This document shows positions 44,919-57,372 of a stretch of 64,000 bases of DNA, in pieces. How positions within the stretch are numbered: position 1 is the stretch's first letter; every line of letters begins with the position of its first letter. Position numbers and translations under genes: made by a program. The DNA comes from Meghimatium bilineatum (taxonomy: Eukaryota; Mollusca; Gastropoda; Stylommatophora; Philomycidae). The notes beneath the pieces are model-generated. The model had not been told where the DNA came from and made no database searches. It was given only the letters and a program-made list of their open reading frames with translations. The stretch is from contig CM067315.1 in the NCBI GenBank assembly GCA_034231615.1, positions 37,363,129 through 37,427,128 of the forward strand. The letters are read 5' to 3'.

Positions 44919-47780
44919 CTCAGCAGAAAAAGTAAGAAAAACAAATACACGATTTACTCCACATTTATAGACAATGTTTTTCAAATTCATTTAATTATAT
45001 TAGTGGAGAAAAACAACCACTGTTGACATCAACTTTTATCAAACACCACCTCCCCCCAACCCCCTGTCACAAATTATCAATATATATCAGATGACCCATC
45101 CTCTAATTATTAACATAATTTATGTACATCCAGTTATTTCGTTTTTTTTTTAAAATGAAAGACCAGCAAAATGTCAGTGTAAGCTATGCGAATACCCCTA
45201 ACCCTAACCCTGTTTGTTAATTTTATTCGCTTCATTTAACACCCATCCCCACCCCACGGCCTTCACTTGATAAAAAAATCGTATCTGCAGCTCTGGTAAG
45301 TACATGTGTGGATTACGGTTTTTCAACTAGTTTCTAAACAAAATGAACTCTTGGAATGCAATATATTGGCCACACCTATTGCAGGTAAATGTTGCTGCTG
45401 AAGAGGGAGTGTGACAAATAAGAATTAATATATGATTGCCAAAACATGAACATAAGATCTACCGTCAGGACATCAGTCAAATCTGACGGATACGCATCGT
45501 AGCAAAACACAACTTAAACGTCGGAGAAGACTTCGTCCTAATTACAGGTATAGATGGTCAAACTATATTATCATCATCGGAAGAAGAACAATGGCAACAA
45601 TATATAGACTCCTTGTGTAACAGGGTGACACGTTAGTAGAGGAGAATTAATTATCGGTTTTGACTTTAGATGACTTTTGGCTATAGACAATGACGGCCAT
45701 TAAGTTATCATAGACAAAGGGAACTGAATAAAAAAAAAAGAAATTAAAAATAATCAGTACGAGTTACTTACACGGTTCTGAAATAGTTGACGGACTGTTG
45801 AAGCACACCGAATGAATTATCACGTGGAAAATGTAAGCAGGTTGAAGATTGATCGCGGAGGATTTAACTATCGACGAGAAATTCTCGACTTTGAGAATAA
45901 ACATGCTTGTGACTAAAATGTGAATTGAAATAGACGTATTGAACCTGACTAAATAAATATTGGAAGTAAAAACAGTGAGCAAAATTGGAAAGTCAGTGGA
46001 GGATATAGCTTAATATGGTATGCAAAATATAGTTGGTAAAGAGGTACTCTAGTGAGATTTAGTAAGTGTCCGAAGTTTCTTTTTCTGGAAGGGAGTTCAA
46101 AAACCAGATGTCAAGAATATAAAAGAAGGAATTGCTACGGGCCGCTTTCATGGTCAGGTCTGTTTTAGTGTGGCATAAATGTTGTTCGAAATCGTTACAG
46201 GAATAAAAATGTTGTTTCATAAATGGATTTTATAATGGAAAGTGAGTCGAGAGATTATCATCATCATCATGTGCTAGAAAGGAGCTTTAATTTGAAGATA
46301 TTGTGAATCCTGTAGTAATGATTTTAAGTTCGAAATTATGTTGTCCAATGCACTTTCTACCTGAGTGAAAGTATAATATTCTAATATTTTGAACAGTTTA
46401 CTCAACTTTTTCTGCTAATTCATCATGTCAAAAAAGCTGAGAACTATTGTAATTATGTATGATGTGTGTGCATCTGAATTTAAACTATCAATCAATGCAT
46501 GTTGGAGTAAGCCCCACCTTTTGGAAACTGCCATGTATACAAACTAGGAAAGGGACCAATACCTGATTGATAATTGGACTAACAAAATATGTTTTCTAAG
46601 TCTAGTAGATGTAGCAATCTGCTCGAGATATAGACTACGAAATGTTTCTTGAAAATCAATGTTGAGATGGAGCTAGAAGCTTCAATCGATTGAGATTCAG
46701 TAGAATTTTAATATGTTAAATAAGTGAAATTGGTGACTATGACATTTTGTTTATAGAATCTGCTCCAATGAATTGTGAAATCTCTAAGGTAGAATGTGAG
46801 GAATAATTGATTAACAAATAGAAATTCAGGAGAAATTGTGAAGCTTTATAACAATCTTACAAGTGTGAACTTTATTGTTGATTTGACAGTATTGGAAATT
46901 ACAAGTGGAGATATTATACGCAAGGAAGCTTGTTGGTTTCTAAAATTAACACTTGAAGATGAGAAGGAATGAAATTTTAATCAAAATAACTACAGCGTTA
47001 CATTATCAACGTTAGTTACTAGTGGAAAAATAAATTAATGGTGAAATTTATCTTGGAATGTCATCTACTGAATCCAATGAGAGTCACGGGCGTGGTTAGA
47101 AGAGCTTAGAAAATGTTTTAAGCAAACGAAATTTGATTGTGAAAGTATGTATGTAGTCAATGCGAATTTATCTTCAATACGAGACATTTTGCGGTCGGAA
47201 ATATTCAATGGCAATAACGTTCATCAGATTTAAATTGGAAAATTCTTATTTGATAACTAAAACAATTGATTGTCACTCACGAGACGTGCTTTAAAGGAAA
47301 GACTAATTTTGAATCACCGACATTAGAATAGATTATAAACCATTTTTTATAGGGAGTTTAATAGAGTCGGGGAGGGGATTGCGACAACTCCTCTTATTTT
47401 TCCCAATCAGTCAATGCAAATTACTGTATCAACAACTGCATTAATTGCTAGTGACGTCTTAATGGCTGAATATTATGTTTTGTTGAATAAATCAATAATA
47501 TACAAACTTGTCAAGTCAGAAAGAATGAATTAATAGGAATACGGTATTGGATGTTGAGTTTTGTGGTTAGGAATTAGCGTTGTCCTCACAACTCAAGTCA
47601 CAGAGGTACTTTTATAAAAGTGGATGATAACGACCAAGTGAATTAAAAAAGATTGTGTAAGTCTTCAAGATACAATATCTATGAAAGAACCAAAAGTGTA
47701 ATAAGGATTATGATTTAGTGAGTTTAAAACCTCGAATTGTTACACTTGCATCATGTAAGTATTTGTAACATATAAATTGA
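44919..47780. other. Long AT-rich stretch, no gene identified
   Basis: Nearly 2.9 kb without arrays. It holds CCCTAACCCTAACCC near 45200, a possible short reverse transcriptase trace at about 45505-45618, and a minus-strand GTAAGT donor near 45770 after a 72-residue frame. I cannot support an exon. The stop density on both strands is high. Confidence 0.4.
45505..45618 (+). pseudogene. Possible LINE reverse transcriptase trace
   Basis: The plus strand reads DFVLITGIDGQTILSSSEEE and then QWQQYIDSLC. S-S-S-E-E-x-Q-x-Q-x-x-I-D is the pattern that follows the ADD box in family A; the box itself is not preserved. Confidence 0.35.
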
Positions 47781-48285
47781 AGATAAACACTGACAGGACC
47801 GTAGTAATGTTACTAAAAAGGAAAGGAAGATAAACACTGACAGGACCGTAGTAATGTTACTAAAATGGAAAGGAAGATAAACACTGGCAGGACCGTAGTA
47901 ATGTTACTAAAAAGGAAAGGAAGATAAACACTGACAGGACCGTAGTAATGTTACTAAAACGGAAAGGATGATAAACACTGACAGGACCGTAGTAATGTTA
48001 CTAAAAAGGAAAGGAAGATAAACACTGACAGGACCGTAGTAATGTTACTAAAAGGAAAGGAAGATAAACACTGACAGGGCCGTAGTAATGTTACTAAAAA
48101 GGAAAGGAAGATAAACACTGACAGGACCGTAGTAATGTTACTAAAAAGGAAAGGAAGATAAACACTGACAGGACCGTAGTAATGTTACTAAAAAGGAAAG
48201 GAAGATAAACACTGACAGGACCGTAGTAATGTTACTAAAAAGGAAAGGAAGATAAACACTGACAGGGCCGTAGTAATGTTACTAT
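47781..48285. repeat. 47-bp minisatellite, 11 copies
   Basis: AGATAAACACTGACAGGACC then GTAGTAATGTTACTAAAAAG recurs every 47 bp with few substitutions. Confidence 0.96.
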
Positions 48286-48339
48286 AGAATAACGATACAC
48301 GAGCTACATTTAACCGATAGCCAACCACTTACAGATATG

Positions 48340-48590
48340 AAAGAATTCATATAAACAGGTGAAAAATTTCACATAAATGTGTGAACTAGTTCACTTAAGC
48401 GGGTAAATGCGTTCACATAAACAGGTAAAAAAAGTTCTCTTAAACAGGTAAAAGGGTTCACTTGAAGAGATGAAGAGGTGAAAGAGTTCACTTAAACGGA
48501 TGAACGAGTTCACAAACAGGTGAAAGAGTTCACTTAAACAGGTAAAAGATCACGGACAGATCAAAGAGTTCACTTACACTAGGGAAACAA
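48340..48590. repeat. Degenerate ~24-bp repeat, about 10 copies
   Basis: GAGTTCACTTAAACAGGTGA units of varying length. Confidence 0.75.
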
Positions 48591-48789
48591 TTAACTTGCC
48601 TAAAACATTTTATCAGCAAAAGAGAAGAACACCAAGGAAATCCAACGTGGAAGGAACATGGAGTACCTTGTTCTATTGAATATTGTCCTCATAAAAAAAC
48701 CCCACCATATTACTATGATAACAAAACCAAACATGGACACCCAACAGCAAAAGATAACATGAAACTCGTTTCTACAGACACTCTTCCTA

Positions 48790-48945
48790 TGCGTTCGTTC
48801 TTAAAATGCTGAAAATGAGCAGGATCTAGTCCGAGGAACGAAATGCGTTGTTTCATGGTTTACAGCTTAGCTGCGATATTTGTGCTTTTCTGTCTGATAC
48901 ATAAGACTTCAGCGTGGACTCTGGGTAACTTTGACCCTGTATGAG
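48790..48945 (-). mobile_element. Dispersed 3'-end repeat (family E), no tail
   Basis: Shares AACGAAATGCGTTGTTTCAT, GGTTTACAGC and TGGGTAACTTTGACCCT with 62710-62885. Confidence 0.6.
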
Positions 48946-49077
48946 ATGGAATAGTCAAATTCAGCCACAAACCTTCTTAGTAGCGTCTTACAACATGCAT
49001 ACAAAGTAAACAGTGTTGCTATTCTTTCCTCTCTTGTCCGGCTCCCAAATACAATGGCGATGTCTACAGAAAAGATA

Positions 49078-49240
49078 TTCTCAGCCTTAATAATAAATGA
49101 CATTCTCGACCTAACAATAAATGACATTCTCGACCTAACAATAAATAACATTCTCATCATAACAATAAATGACATTCTCGACCTAACAATAAATGACATT
49201 CTCGGCCGAACAATAAATGCATTCTCGGCATAAGAATAAA
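49078..49240. repeat. 24-bp minisatellite, 6 copies
   Basis: CTAACAATAAATGACATTCT with CGAC joins. Confidence 0.88.
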
Positions 49241-50104
49241 ATATAATCAGAAAGTTAAACCTCAGGAGACACAACAACAGTTTTGAGTTCTGGATTACAT
49301 CAAAAGAGAACATATAAACTGGTTTGTACACGCCACTAGGCTAGTCTCAGAAAGCATTCCCCCAAAAAACTAAAGGATTCACCAAACCAATTCGGTTTTG
49401 GAGAACAAGTAAATGATTTTCTTCGGCTGCTTCGTCGCGTCTGCCTTGTTGTACTACAAACTAAATAAACTTTTTATGAATCAAGTCACAATTTCGAAAA
49501 ATGTTGCACTATTATTTTTTATCCTTCGCCTTTTTATTATAGTTATCTTCAACGTTTCTGCCCGATGGGTCTGTTTCCATGTAATATCATATTCTACCAC
49601 TGCTTTATAATTTTTAGAATTTTAGCATGCGTAGAGAACCATTCTGTAGAGAAGAGGGTATTTAGTGAATAGTATTTAGAACTAAAAATATATTTTTAAA
49701 GGACAAACAATGTATAATTTAGATAACCAATCACACGTGATCACACGTGATCGAAAGGAAAAAAAAATATTCAATAAATATGAATCACGCTCACGCTGAT
49801 TTTGGCTATAGGAGACATTACATAATCTAGTTAACAAAAATGATATTAATGCACATTTACAAATATGTATTTTTTCTAGTTGTGTGTCTATTATTAATAC
49901 ATTATTTTCAATGCGATTGCGTCTGATCGGCTGCTGGCAACACGGAAATGATTTCCTGTCTTCTCCTGGTAATTTTTGTTTTATTCACAGTAAACAAATC
50001 TCCGCCTCCATTGTGGATGTTCGTAGAAGTACAGTTGTGGGAAAAGGGCATATACACAGACATTTGACTACTTTTGCTCTAGACTGCCATTCATCAGTGT
50101 TAAA
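49241..50104. other. No gene seen
   Basis: AT-rich. ATCACACGTG is duplicated at about 49730. No domain in the short frames. Confidence 0.45.
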
Positions 50105-50268
50105 TTATAATAACACAGTGTGCTCTGATAATAGCAGGGTACAATATGACAACACATCATGTTCTGATAATAACACGGTGTTCTCTGATAATAGCACGGT
50201 GTTCTCTGATAATAACACTGTCATTTCTGATAATACCACGGTGTTCTCTGATAATAACACGGTATGCT
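50105..50268. repeat. 21-bp minisatellite, 8 copies
   Basis: GATAATAACACGGTGTTCTCT type units. The matching open frame repeats DNSTVFS and is an artefact. Confidence 0.9.
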
Positions 50269-50720
50269 TGTACCATACAATTCTATAACACGTTCTAAGG
50301 ATGTGACCATAAGCGAAATATTGAAAAACAGATTCTAAACGTATGGATGGAATCTATATCTTGTTCCATCAGCTTGGGTATAACAGGTAATTAACAAGAG
50401 CCCTGGAGAATATTGCGTTCCCACGGAAGCGAAAAAGCAGATAATATATCGTTAAATACACCCGTAGTTAGTTAATTCAGAATGGATAAAAGGGACACCG
50501 ACATTACTTAGTGAGCGTCTATAGCATGTGGACACTACTATAGATTACTCTGGAAAATAATACTCACGTGTAAAACAGGTAATGAAGTCCTACTGAATGA
50601 TGACTAAAACACTACACACTAACACTAACGGATGTAAATATGGTACATATAACAAAACAATACACAGAATATAATCAACAGATGGCAATACACAGGACAA
50701 AGTCGACGTTTCGGATCAAG
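50269..50720. other. No gene seen
   Basis: Unique-looking; ends with GTCGACGTTTCGG just before a dispersed repeat. Confidence 0.4.
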
Positions 50721-51041
50721 AACGCCTTGCTCTCAAACGCGTGGTGTGAGACTCGAACTTGGACAAGGGGTACACGATGTCGGCTAAGAGGACGAAAGGG
50801 CCAGGGTCCAACTCCTCTGTTGAGTTCTTCCCCTTAAGGAGCCAGGCTCACGGATGAGAAACGGTTCAGTACCCAATGGGCACAGGCATAGCACGTCCAA
50901 TTACACGAGGCAAGTTCATAGACAGTGGAACACCTCGTACGAGTCAGACGACAGCAAAAATCGTCTGGGCGAAGAGTCGCCACTACGCGTGCCTGGAGTC
51001 AGAAATAGAGGCTGTCACAGGCTAAGGGTAGCTCACCCGAA
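50721..51041. repeat. GC-rich dispersed repeat (family D), copy 1
   Basis: AACGCCTTGCTCTCAAACGC, GTGTGAGACTCGAACTTGGA, GGGCCAGGGTCCAACTC, GGATGAGAAACGGTTCAGTA and GAGGCTGTCACAGGCTAAGG occur in the same order at 53644-53980. It is GC-rich against an AT-rich background. The longest open frame is about 100 residues and not conserved. Confidence 0.8.
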
Positions 51042-51149
51042 TTGTCAAGGCATGCCGACAAGGCGCATAACGGTGGCACAACGTAATCACTCTCCCGGCG
51101 GAAATCGCACGGATATCCGTGATGGTAACAATGGAGCGAACGCAAAACA

Positions 51150-51268
51150 AACAAAACAAACGTAATGTAATAATCTATAATGTAATAACTTTTAATGATA
51201 ATAACGTATAATGTAATAACTTATAATGTAATAATTTATAATGTAATAATTTATAATGTAATAACGTA
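51150..51268. repeat. 15-16 bp AT-rich repeat, 8 copies
   Basis: TAATGTAATAACTTA units. Confidence 0.85.
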
Positions 51269-51717
51269 TACTGATAACAATAAAATGCGCAATATGGCGC
51301 TGTTTATAAATTATGTCGCCAATGTTTTGCCAATCTTGAACCCCCTCCCCCCCCCCCGCCCACTATCATGTCAAAAAATTGTCAACAATAAAGTTACCTC
51401 CTTGCTCAAGTATATAAAAATATTGAACCCCACCTCCCCCTTTCGAAAAAAAACAACAACAGCAACAAATGAATGGGATCAAACACGAGACGAAGAAAAC
51501 TATATGATTTTGTTTCAGATTTCGAAATAAATTTAGTGACACAATTTAATGTTATATTCCATTGTTTAGCATCAACCTTTGTCAGTCCCCACCCTCTACC
51601 TTATCAACAAATAGAAAACGTGTGCTGCCTCCCCATCCCCCCTCCCATTGTGCAATTGTTTACGTACTGTATGGAAAGTCACAATGGCTATGTGTTGATG
51701 GGAACAGCAATTAATAT

Positions 51718-51862
51718 AACATATGAGAACATAACGCGTACAGAAGCTGCAGAGAATACAACATATGAGAAAATAACGCGTACAGAAGCTGCAGAGAATA
51801 CAACATATGAGAACATAACGCGTACAGAAGCTGCAGAGAATACAACATATGAGAACATAACG
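51718..51862. repeat. 42-bp minisatellite, 3.5 copies
   Basis: ACATATGAGAACATAACGCG then TACAGAAGCTGCAGAGAATA recurs every 42 bp. It lies in a 159-residue plus-strand frame (51473-51952) that repeats NITRTEAAENTTYE. I do not accept this as a gene without splice or homology support. Confidence 0.9.
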
Positions 51863-52682
51863 CTTACAGAAGAGATGATGGCAGACAAGTTTCCAGAAAC
51901 ACAGACGAGGAAATTGCAGAGACCTATGAGAAAGATATGCGTACACAAGTGATGATGTCACACACATTTCCAGAAACACCGGCGCTTTTTTTCCCGAGAT
52001 TACAACATAAAAAATTGTTTGGATATTGGAATGACAAATCATAATGCAGAAAACGAGATTTGAACCACGTCCGCTTGGATCACACCTATTATTATAGCAA
52101 CTGGATTAAAAAATTTGTCCGGACTCTACCATTCATAAAAAATGCGATTTTAGTCAAGATTTCCTATACCCTCTAGCTGCTACAAGCATGTACCATTCTA
52201 TCAACACACAGAAAACAACATCACATACATTTTATAATGTGTATACAAGTATATAAATTGCACGAGAACTACAAAAATGGTATCATTAATACTAGCCAAA
52301 AGGTCTTAGTAATACATGGACCAATTAGGCTTACTTATAAACATAAACATAAACACGATAGCTTCAAATGAGATATGGATAATTAGGGATATTAACCCGA
52401 CAAAAGAAGAAAGGGTTGAACATATCCTATTTGACATTTTGAAAACAAATATGGATATATATATTCCGAGAATGTCTTAATTGTCTCTTCACGACAACCT
52501 TTACGTTTCGATTTGTGTGTTGCGTATGGTTATATGTCTCTCTATCTCTCTGTCTTTCTCATAGTAAAACATGAAAACATGAAAATAGCAATAACCACAA
52601 TGATTAATGTTTCTCAGAGATTTACAAATATCAAGTGACAAAATCTTTCTTTTCTTAGGTTCCCCATCCTCTAAAGTCGACA
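51863..52682. other. No gene; possible tRNA-like scrap
   Basis: GAGATTTGAACCACG at about 52049 is a minus-strand B-box-like motif (GTGGTTCAAATCTC), but no A box is clear. Confidence 0.35.
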
Positions 52683-52785
52683 GTAAGATCATGCCTGTAG
52701 TAGTGTGACTGCGAGATCACGCCTGTATAGTCTGACTACGAGATCACGTCTTTAGTAGTGCGACTACGAGATTACGGCAGTAGTG
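52683..52785. repeat. 27/28-bp array, left outlier block
   Basis: Four units of CGAGATCACGCCTGTAGTAG type, the same family as the large array at 54036-55350 but separated from it by 1.25 kb. Confidence 0.88.
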
Positions 52786-52825
52786 GGGTGCAAAGGGAAC
52801 GCATTGCTCTAGGTGGACCCAGGGT

Positions 52826-52960
52826 TAGCAGATAACCAAGATCCCAAATGTACCTCCTCGCGGTACACCCTGGTAACATAAAACAGCAGCTCGAGCTGAT
52901 TCTGGCCAAATCATTTGGGGATCGTGTCCGAGAATGTGGAGGTAGCAGATGGAAAGAGAT
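52826..52960. repeat. Dispersed repeat with conserved hairpin, copy 2
   Basis: Partner of 8431-8570. Stem GTACC-TCCTCGC-GGTAC, then ACCCTGGTAACATAAA and GATCGTGTCCGAGAATGTGG. Confidence 0.5.
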
Positions 52961-53319
52961 TTGACTGCAATAGAGACAGGCAATATCTCCGACAATATTT
53001 GCATCACCACATACAGCGACACTGGCGATATACAAAGACGCCAGTTAGTCCAGTAAATACATTGGAGGGGCGGCCAATGTAAAAGGTACGTAAAGGTAGA
53101 TGTTATAACGAGAAATAAATAATGTCATAATGAGTACAATGACACAATGAACGGGCAGAACAGCGTCAGAGGGCAGCGCGAACTGCAAATAGAAAGTGAA
53201 AGGTTCATAGGAAGGGGAAACTACAAGCTATGTTAGCTTGAGAAGAGCTTCTAGTTACCTGTACTCCTCATAGGCAGAGATCCAGACCCGATCACGAGAG
53301 TTCAGAAAAGCAAGAAGAC
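52961..53319. other. No gene seen
   Basis: Moderately GC-rich sequence that may be the continuation of flanking repeats. Confidence 0.4.
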
Positions 53320-53625
53320 CTAACCCAACTCTAATGTAGAGCCTCCTAAACCGGAAATATGCTCGCGAAGAGAAAGGGTATTGTACCCGATGGGCTTAGG
53401 CAAAAAAAGGGACAACGATGCAGTCCTGGCCTAACTCTACTGTCAAGATTTCCTTTACCGGAAATACACTTGCAGAGAGAAAGGGTTCAGTACCTGATGG
53501 GCTCAGGCACAAAAGGGACAACGACTTTAGCCCTGGCCCAACTCTACTGTCAAGCTTCCTATACCGGAAACACACTTGCAGAGAGAAAGGATTCAGTACC
53601 TGATGGTCTCAGGCGCTATTGGGAC
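53320..53625. repeat. ~106-bp tandem repeat, 3 copies
   Basis: CTACTGTCAAGATTTCCT, GAGAGAAAGGGTTCAGTACC, TGATGGGCTCAGGCAC and AGGGACAACGA recur about 106 bp apart. TTCAGTACC(C/T)GATGGGC also occurs inside family D repeats, linking the two. Confidence 0.85.
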
Positions 53626-53643
53626 AAGGTTGTTCAGCTCGAG

Positions 53644-53980
53644 AACGCCTTGCTCTCAAACGCGTGGTGTGAGACTCGAACTTGGACGAGGGAACCTCGA
53701 TGTCCGTGAGCGACGCCTCGGGTAGGAGGGCGAAAGAGCCAGGGTCCAACCCTTCTGGTGAGATCTTCCTCATGCGGAACCAGATTCGCGGATGAGAAAC
53801 GATTCAGTACCCGATGGGCACAGGCACAGTTTGTCCAAATGCACGAGATGAGTTCATAGATTATGGAACACCTCGTACCAGATAGACGCGCTCGACAAGC
53901 GTCTTGGCGAAGAGGCACTACACACCAGCGTGCCCGGCGACAGATAGACAGGCTGTCACGGACTAGGGACCAAACCCGAA
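53644..53980. repeat. GC-rich dispersed repeat (family D), copy 2
   Basis: Same order of blocks as 50721-51041, with about 80% match by eye in the conserved blocks. The minus-strand 136-residue frame is not shared with copy 1. Confidence 0.8.
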
Positions 53981-54035
53981 ATAAAGGAATGACGAAAACG
54001 AATGTGCTGGACCTCGGACGTCCTGACCAGAAGTG

Positions 54036-55350
54036 GTCAATCACGCCTGTAGTAGTGTGACTACGAGATCACGCCTGTATATAGTGACTACGAGATCACG
54101 CCTGTATATAGTGACTACGAGATCACGCCTGTATATAGTGACTACGAGATCACGGCTGCATAGTCTGACTACGAGATCACGCCTGTAGTAGTGTGACTGC
54201 GAGATCACGGCTGTATAGTCTGACTACGAGATCACGGCTGTATAGTGTGACTGCGAGATCACGGCTGTATAGTCTGACTACGAGATCAGGGCTGTATAGT
54301 GTGACTACGAGATCACGGCTGTATAGTCTGACTACGAGATCACGGCTGTATATAGTGACTACGAGATCACGGCTGTATAGTCTGACTACGAGATCACGGC
54401 TGTATATAGTAACTACGAGATCACGGCTGTATATAGTGACTACGAGATCACGCCTGTAGTAGTGTGACTACGAGATCACGGCTGTATAGTGTGACTGCGA
54501 GATCACGGCTGCATAGTCTGACTACGAGATCACGCCTGTATATAGTGACTACGAGATCACGCCTGTAGTAGTGTGACTGCGAGATCACGGCTGTAGTAGT
54601 GTGACTGCGAGATCACGGCTGTAGTAGTGTGACTGCGAGATCACGGCTGTAGTAGTGTGACTGCGAGATCACGGCTGTAGTAGTGTGACTACGAGATCAC
54701 GGCTGTAGTAGTGTGACTACGAGATCACGCCTGTATATAGTGACTACGAGATCACGCCTGTAGTAGTGTGACTGCGAGATCACGGCTGTATAGTCTGACT
54801 ACGAGATCACGGCTGTATATTGTGATTACGAGATCACGCCTGTAGTAGTGTGACTGCGAGATCACGGCTGCATAGTCTGACTACGAGATCACGGCTGTAT
54901 AGTGTGACTACGAGATCACGGCTGTAGTAGTGTGACTGCGAGATCACGCCTGTAGTAGTGTGACTACGAGATCACGCCTGTAGTAGTGTGACTATGATAT
55001 CACGCCTTTATAGTCTGACTACGAGATTACGGCTGTATATTGTGACTACGAGATCACGCCTGTAGTAGTGTGACTGCGAGATCACGGCTGTATAGTCTGA
55101 CTACGAGATCACGGCTGTATAGTGTGACTGCGAGATCACGGCTGTATAGTCTGACTACGAGATCGCGCCTGTATTAGTGTGACTACGAGATCGCGCCTGT
55201 AGTAGTGTGACAGCGAGATCACGGCTGTATAGTCTGACTACGAAATTACGGCTGTATAGTGTGACTGCGAGATCACGGCTGTATAGTGTGACTGCGAGAT
55301 CACGCCTGTAGTAGTGTGACTACGAGATCACGTCTGTATCGTGCGATTGA
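54036..55350. repeat. 27/28-bp minisatellite, about 48 copies
   Basis: GACTACGAGATCACGGCTGT plus TATAGTCT, or CGCCTGTAGTAGTGT. Three tail types (TATAGTCT, TATATAGT, AGTAGTGT) and C/G at CGCC/CGGC are mixed along the array, with runs of one type near 54580-54720. Confidence 0.97.
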
Positions 55351-55606
55351 TTCAACTGTAAGTGTGATACAATTAACAGAACACTATAATATAGAGGAAT
55401 CGCGGATTCACTGTGATTGCAAAAAAAATAATAATCAGGCACCAAACAGTATTTAAACAAAGTCAATTCAGCTGTAACATATTCGCCTCGCATGTTACAT
55501 TAAGAAGCCTTCCAAATTCGACCACGCGGTATCCCTAAAGTAGATGCGATTTTGATCAAGACTTCCAACCGTGTATATTCTCAAACCACCTTTATTCTTC
55601 TTATTT
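55351..55606. other. No gene seen
   Basis: Unique-looking spacer. Confidence 0.4.
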
Positions 55607-55672
55607 TTCCTCTTCTTCTTCTTCTACTTCTGCGTTCATTTCTTAAACATCCAGTTAAATTCTGGTCTTGTT
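55607..55672 (-). mobile_element. Family E 3' end fragment with (GAA)n-type tail
   Basis: CTTCTTCTTCTTCTACTTCT then GCGTTCATTTCTTAAAC is the terminal part of family E only. Confidence 0.5.
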
Positions 55673-55689
55673 CATATGGTGGCTATTAG

Positions 55690-55905
55690 CAGAGTACTAC
55701 AGGCCTTGTAGCTGAATTACTATGTTTTGAATTATTGAATTACTAGCTGTTCGCTGTTTTTGAATTACTGAATTACTAGCTGTTCGCTATGTTTTTGATT
55801 ACTGTTCGACGTCTGATTAATCTCTATTTATATACTTGGAATTGCATGCCAAAAATAGCCAAGACCCAACCAACAGAGTACATGTAAATCGAAACTAGCT
55901 TATGT
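55690..55905. mobile_element. Foldback element family 1, worn left part
   Basis: CTACAGGCCTTGTAGCTGAA, TTTTTGATTACTG, TCTATTTATATACTTGGAAT follow the left arm and centre of 12734-12947. A small internal duplication (TTGAATTACTAGCTGTTCGC) is present. The right arm is not recognisable. Confidence 0.5.
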
Positions 55906-56317
55906 TTAAGTTTTAGTTGGCATGTCAATACCACTGACAGTCTCGGTTCGTATGTAGAGCCGGTTTTGTTTTAGATAATCCATGGTTACACACAACTTGT
56001 TTTGCAGAGATTCTCCTTTTTACTTGATGTCCGTGCTATTGAACGACATTTTAGTCACTTAATCTAGGGTGCATGTATTCAATTATGTAGCGTAAGCGCT
56101 ATCTGTCAAGGTGGGCCGGGGGTTCCCGACTTAAAAACTGGTTTTCAGGAGACATCCTACATATTAATTTCTTTTGGCTTGGAATAGGAAGATGCCATTG
56201 TAGCGGCCAACATCTTCAGGCTCCATCGCCATCTTGGTGCAACCGGAAGTCAAGTCACTATGAATATTGACCGGTCGATCGACTTACAGACAACATCACC
56301 ATGCACGTACATTCTGG

Positions 56318-56580
56318 GTACTTGATTCTTGATTAGGAACAAGCGTCACAGCACTGGGGACATTCCCATATATGCTCTGCTTGCCGTTCTGTCAGCCATC
56401 TAAAAGTGTATACGGTCAGTGTCCTAGTAAGTTGCTGATTACGCGTTCTTCTGATCTTTCCGGAGAGGAAGCACTTTCTGCCATCACCTCTAGTCACTCC
56501 CATTTCTACCATTCTCTGAACACTCCCATTTCTACCATTCTCTGAATATGTACATTGTCACGTTCAACGTCCTCCTCTTC
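56318..56580 (-). mobile_element. Inverted second copy of the 246-bp insertion element
   Basis: TTGATTCTTGATTAGGAACA, CAGCACTGGGGACATTCCCA, ATATGCTCTGCTTGCCGTTC and TGTACATTGTCACGTTCAAC are the reverse complement of 36061-36306 with few changes. A 29-bp piece (CACTCCCATTTCTACCATTC) is tandemly duplicated inside. Confidence 0.85.
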
Positions 56581-56594
56581 TTCATCCTAATAAA

Positions 56595-57372
56595 CTGTTA
56601 TGCGTACTTACGGATATAAAAACTGTTATACTTAATGATATAATAAACTGTTATACTTACTGATATAATAAACTGTTATACTTACTGATATAATAAACTG
56701 TTATACTTACTGATACAATAAACTGTTATGCTTACTGATATAATAAACTGTTATACTTACTGATACAATAAACTGTTATGCTTACTGATATAATCAACTG
56801 TTATACTTACTGATACAATAAACTGTTATGCTTACTGATATAATAAACTGTTATACTTACTGATACAATAAACTGTTATGCTTACTGATACGATAAACTG
56901 TTATACTTACTGATATAATAAACTGTTATACTTACTGATACAATAAACTGTTATACTTACTGATACAATAAACTGTTATACTTACTGATATAATAAACTG
57001 TTATACTTACTGATATAATAAACTGTTATACTTACTGATACGATAAACTGTTATACTTACTGATATAATAAACTGTTATACTTACTGATACAATAAACTG
57101 TTATACTTACTGATACAATAAACTGTTATGCTTACTGATATAATAAACTGTTATACTTACTGATATAATAAACTGTTATACTTACTGATACAATAAACTG
57201 TTATACTTACTGATATAATAAACTGTTATACTTACTGATATAATAAACTGTTATACTTACTGATATAATAAACTGTTATACTTACTGATATAATAAACTG
57301 TTATACTTAATGATATAATAAACTGTTATACTTACTGATATAACAAACTGTTATGCTTACTTACTGATATAA
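56595..57372. repeat. 25-bp minisatellite, about 30 copies
   Basis: AATAAACTGTTATACTTACT then GATAT recurs every 25 bp. Variants are GATAC/GATAT and TTATG/TTATA. Confidence 0.97.

Noticed and set aside
45764-45982. Minus-strand frame ending near a GTAAGT donor, considered as a receptor TM1-TM2 exon
   Set aside because: No TM1 or TM2 motif (N in TM1, LxxxD in TM2) is present; AT-rich frame likely by chance.
51473-51952. 159-residue plus-strand frame with NITRTEAAENTTYE repeats and many N-glycosylation-like sites
   Set aside because: Half of it is a 42-bp minisatellite. No signal peptide, no splice sites, no recognised domain.
52040-52110. tRNA gene or SINE on the minus strand
   Set aside because: A B-box-like GGTTCAAATCTC is present, but no A box at the right distance and no acceptor stem pairing.
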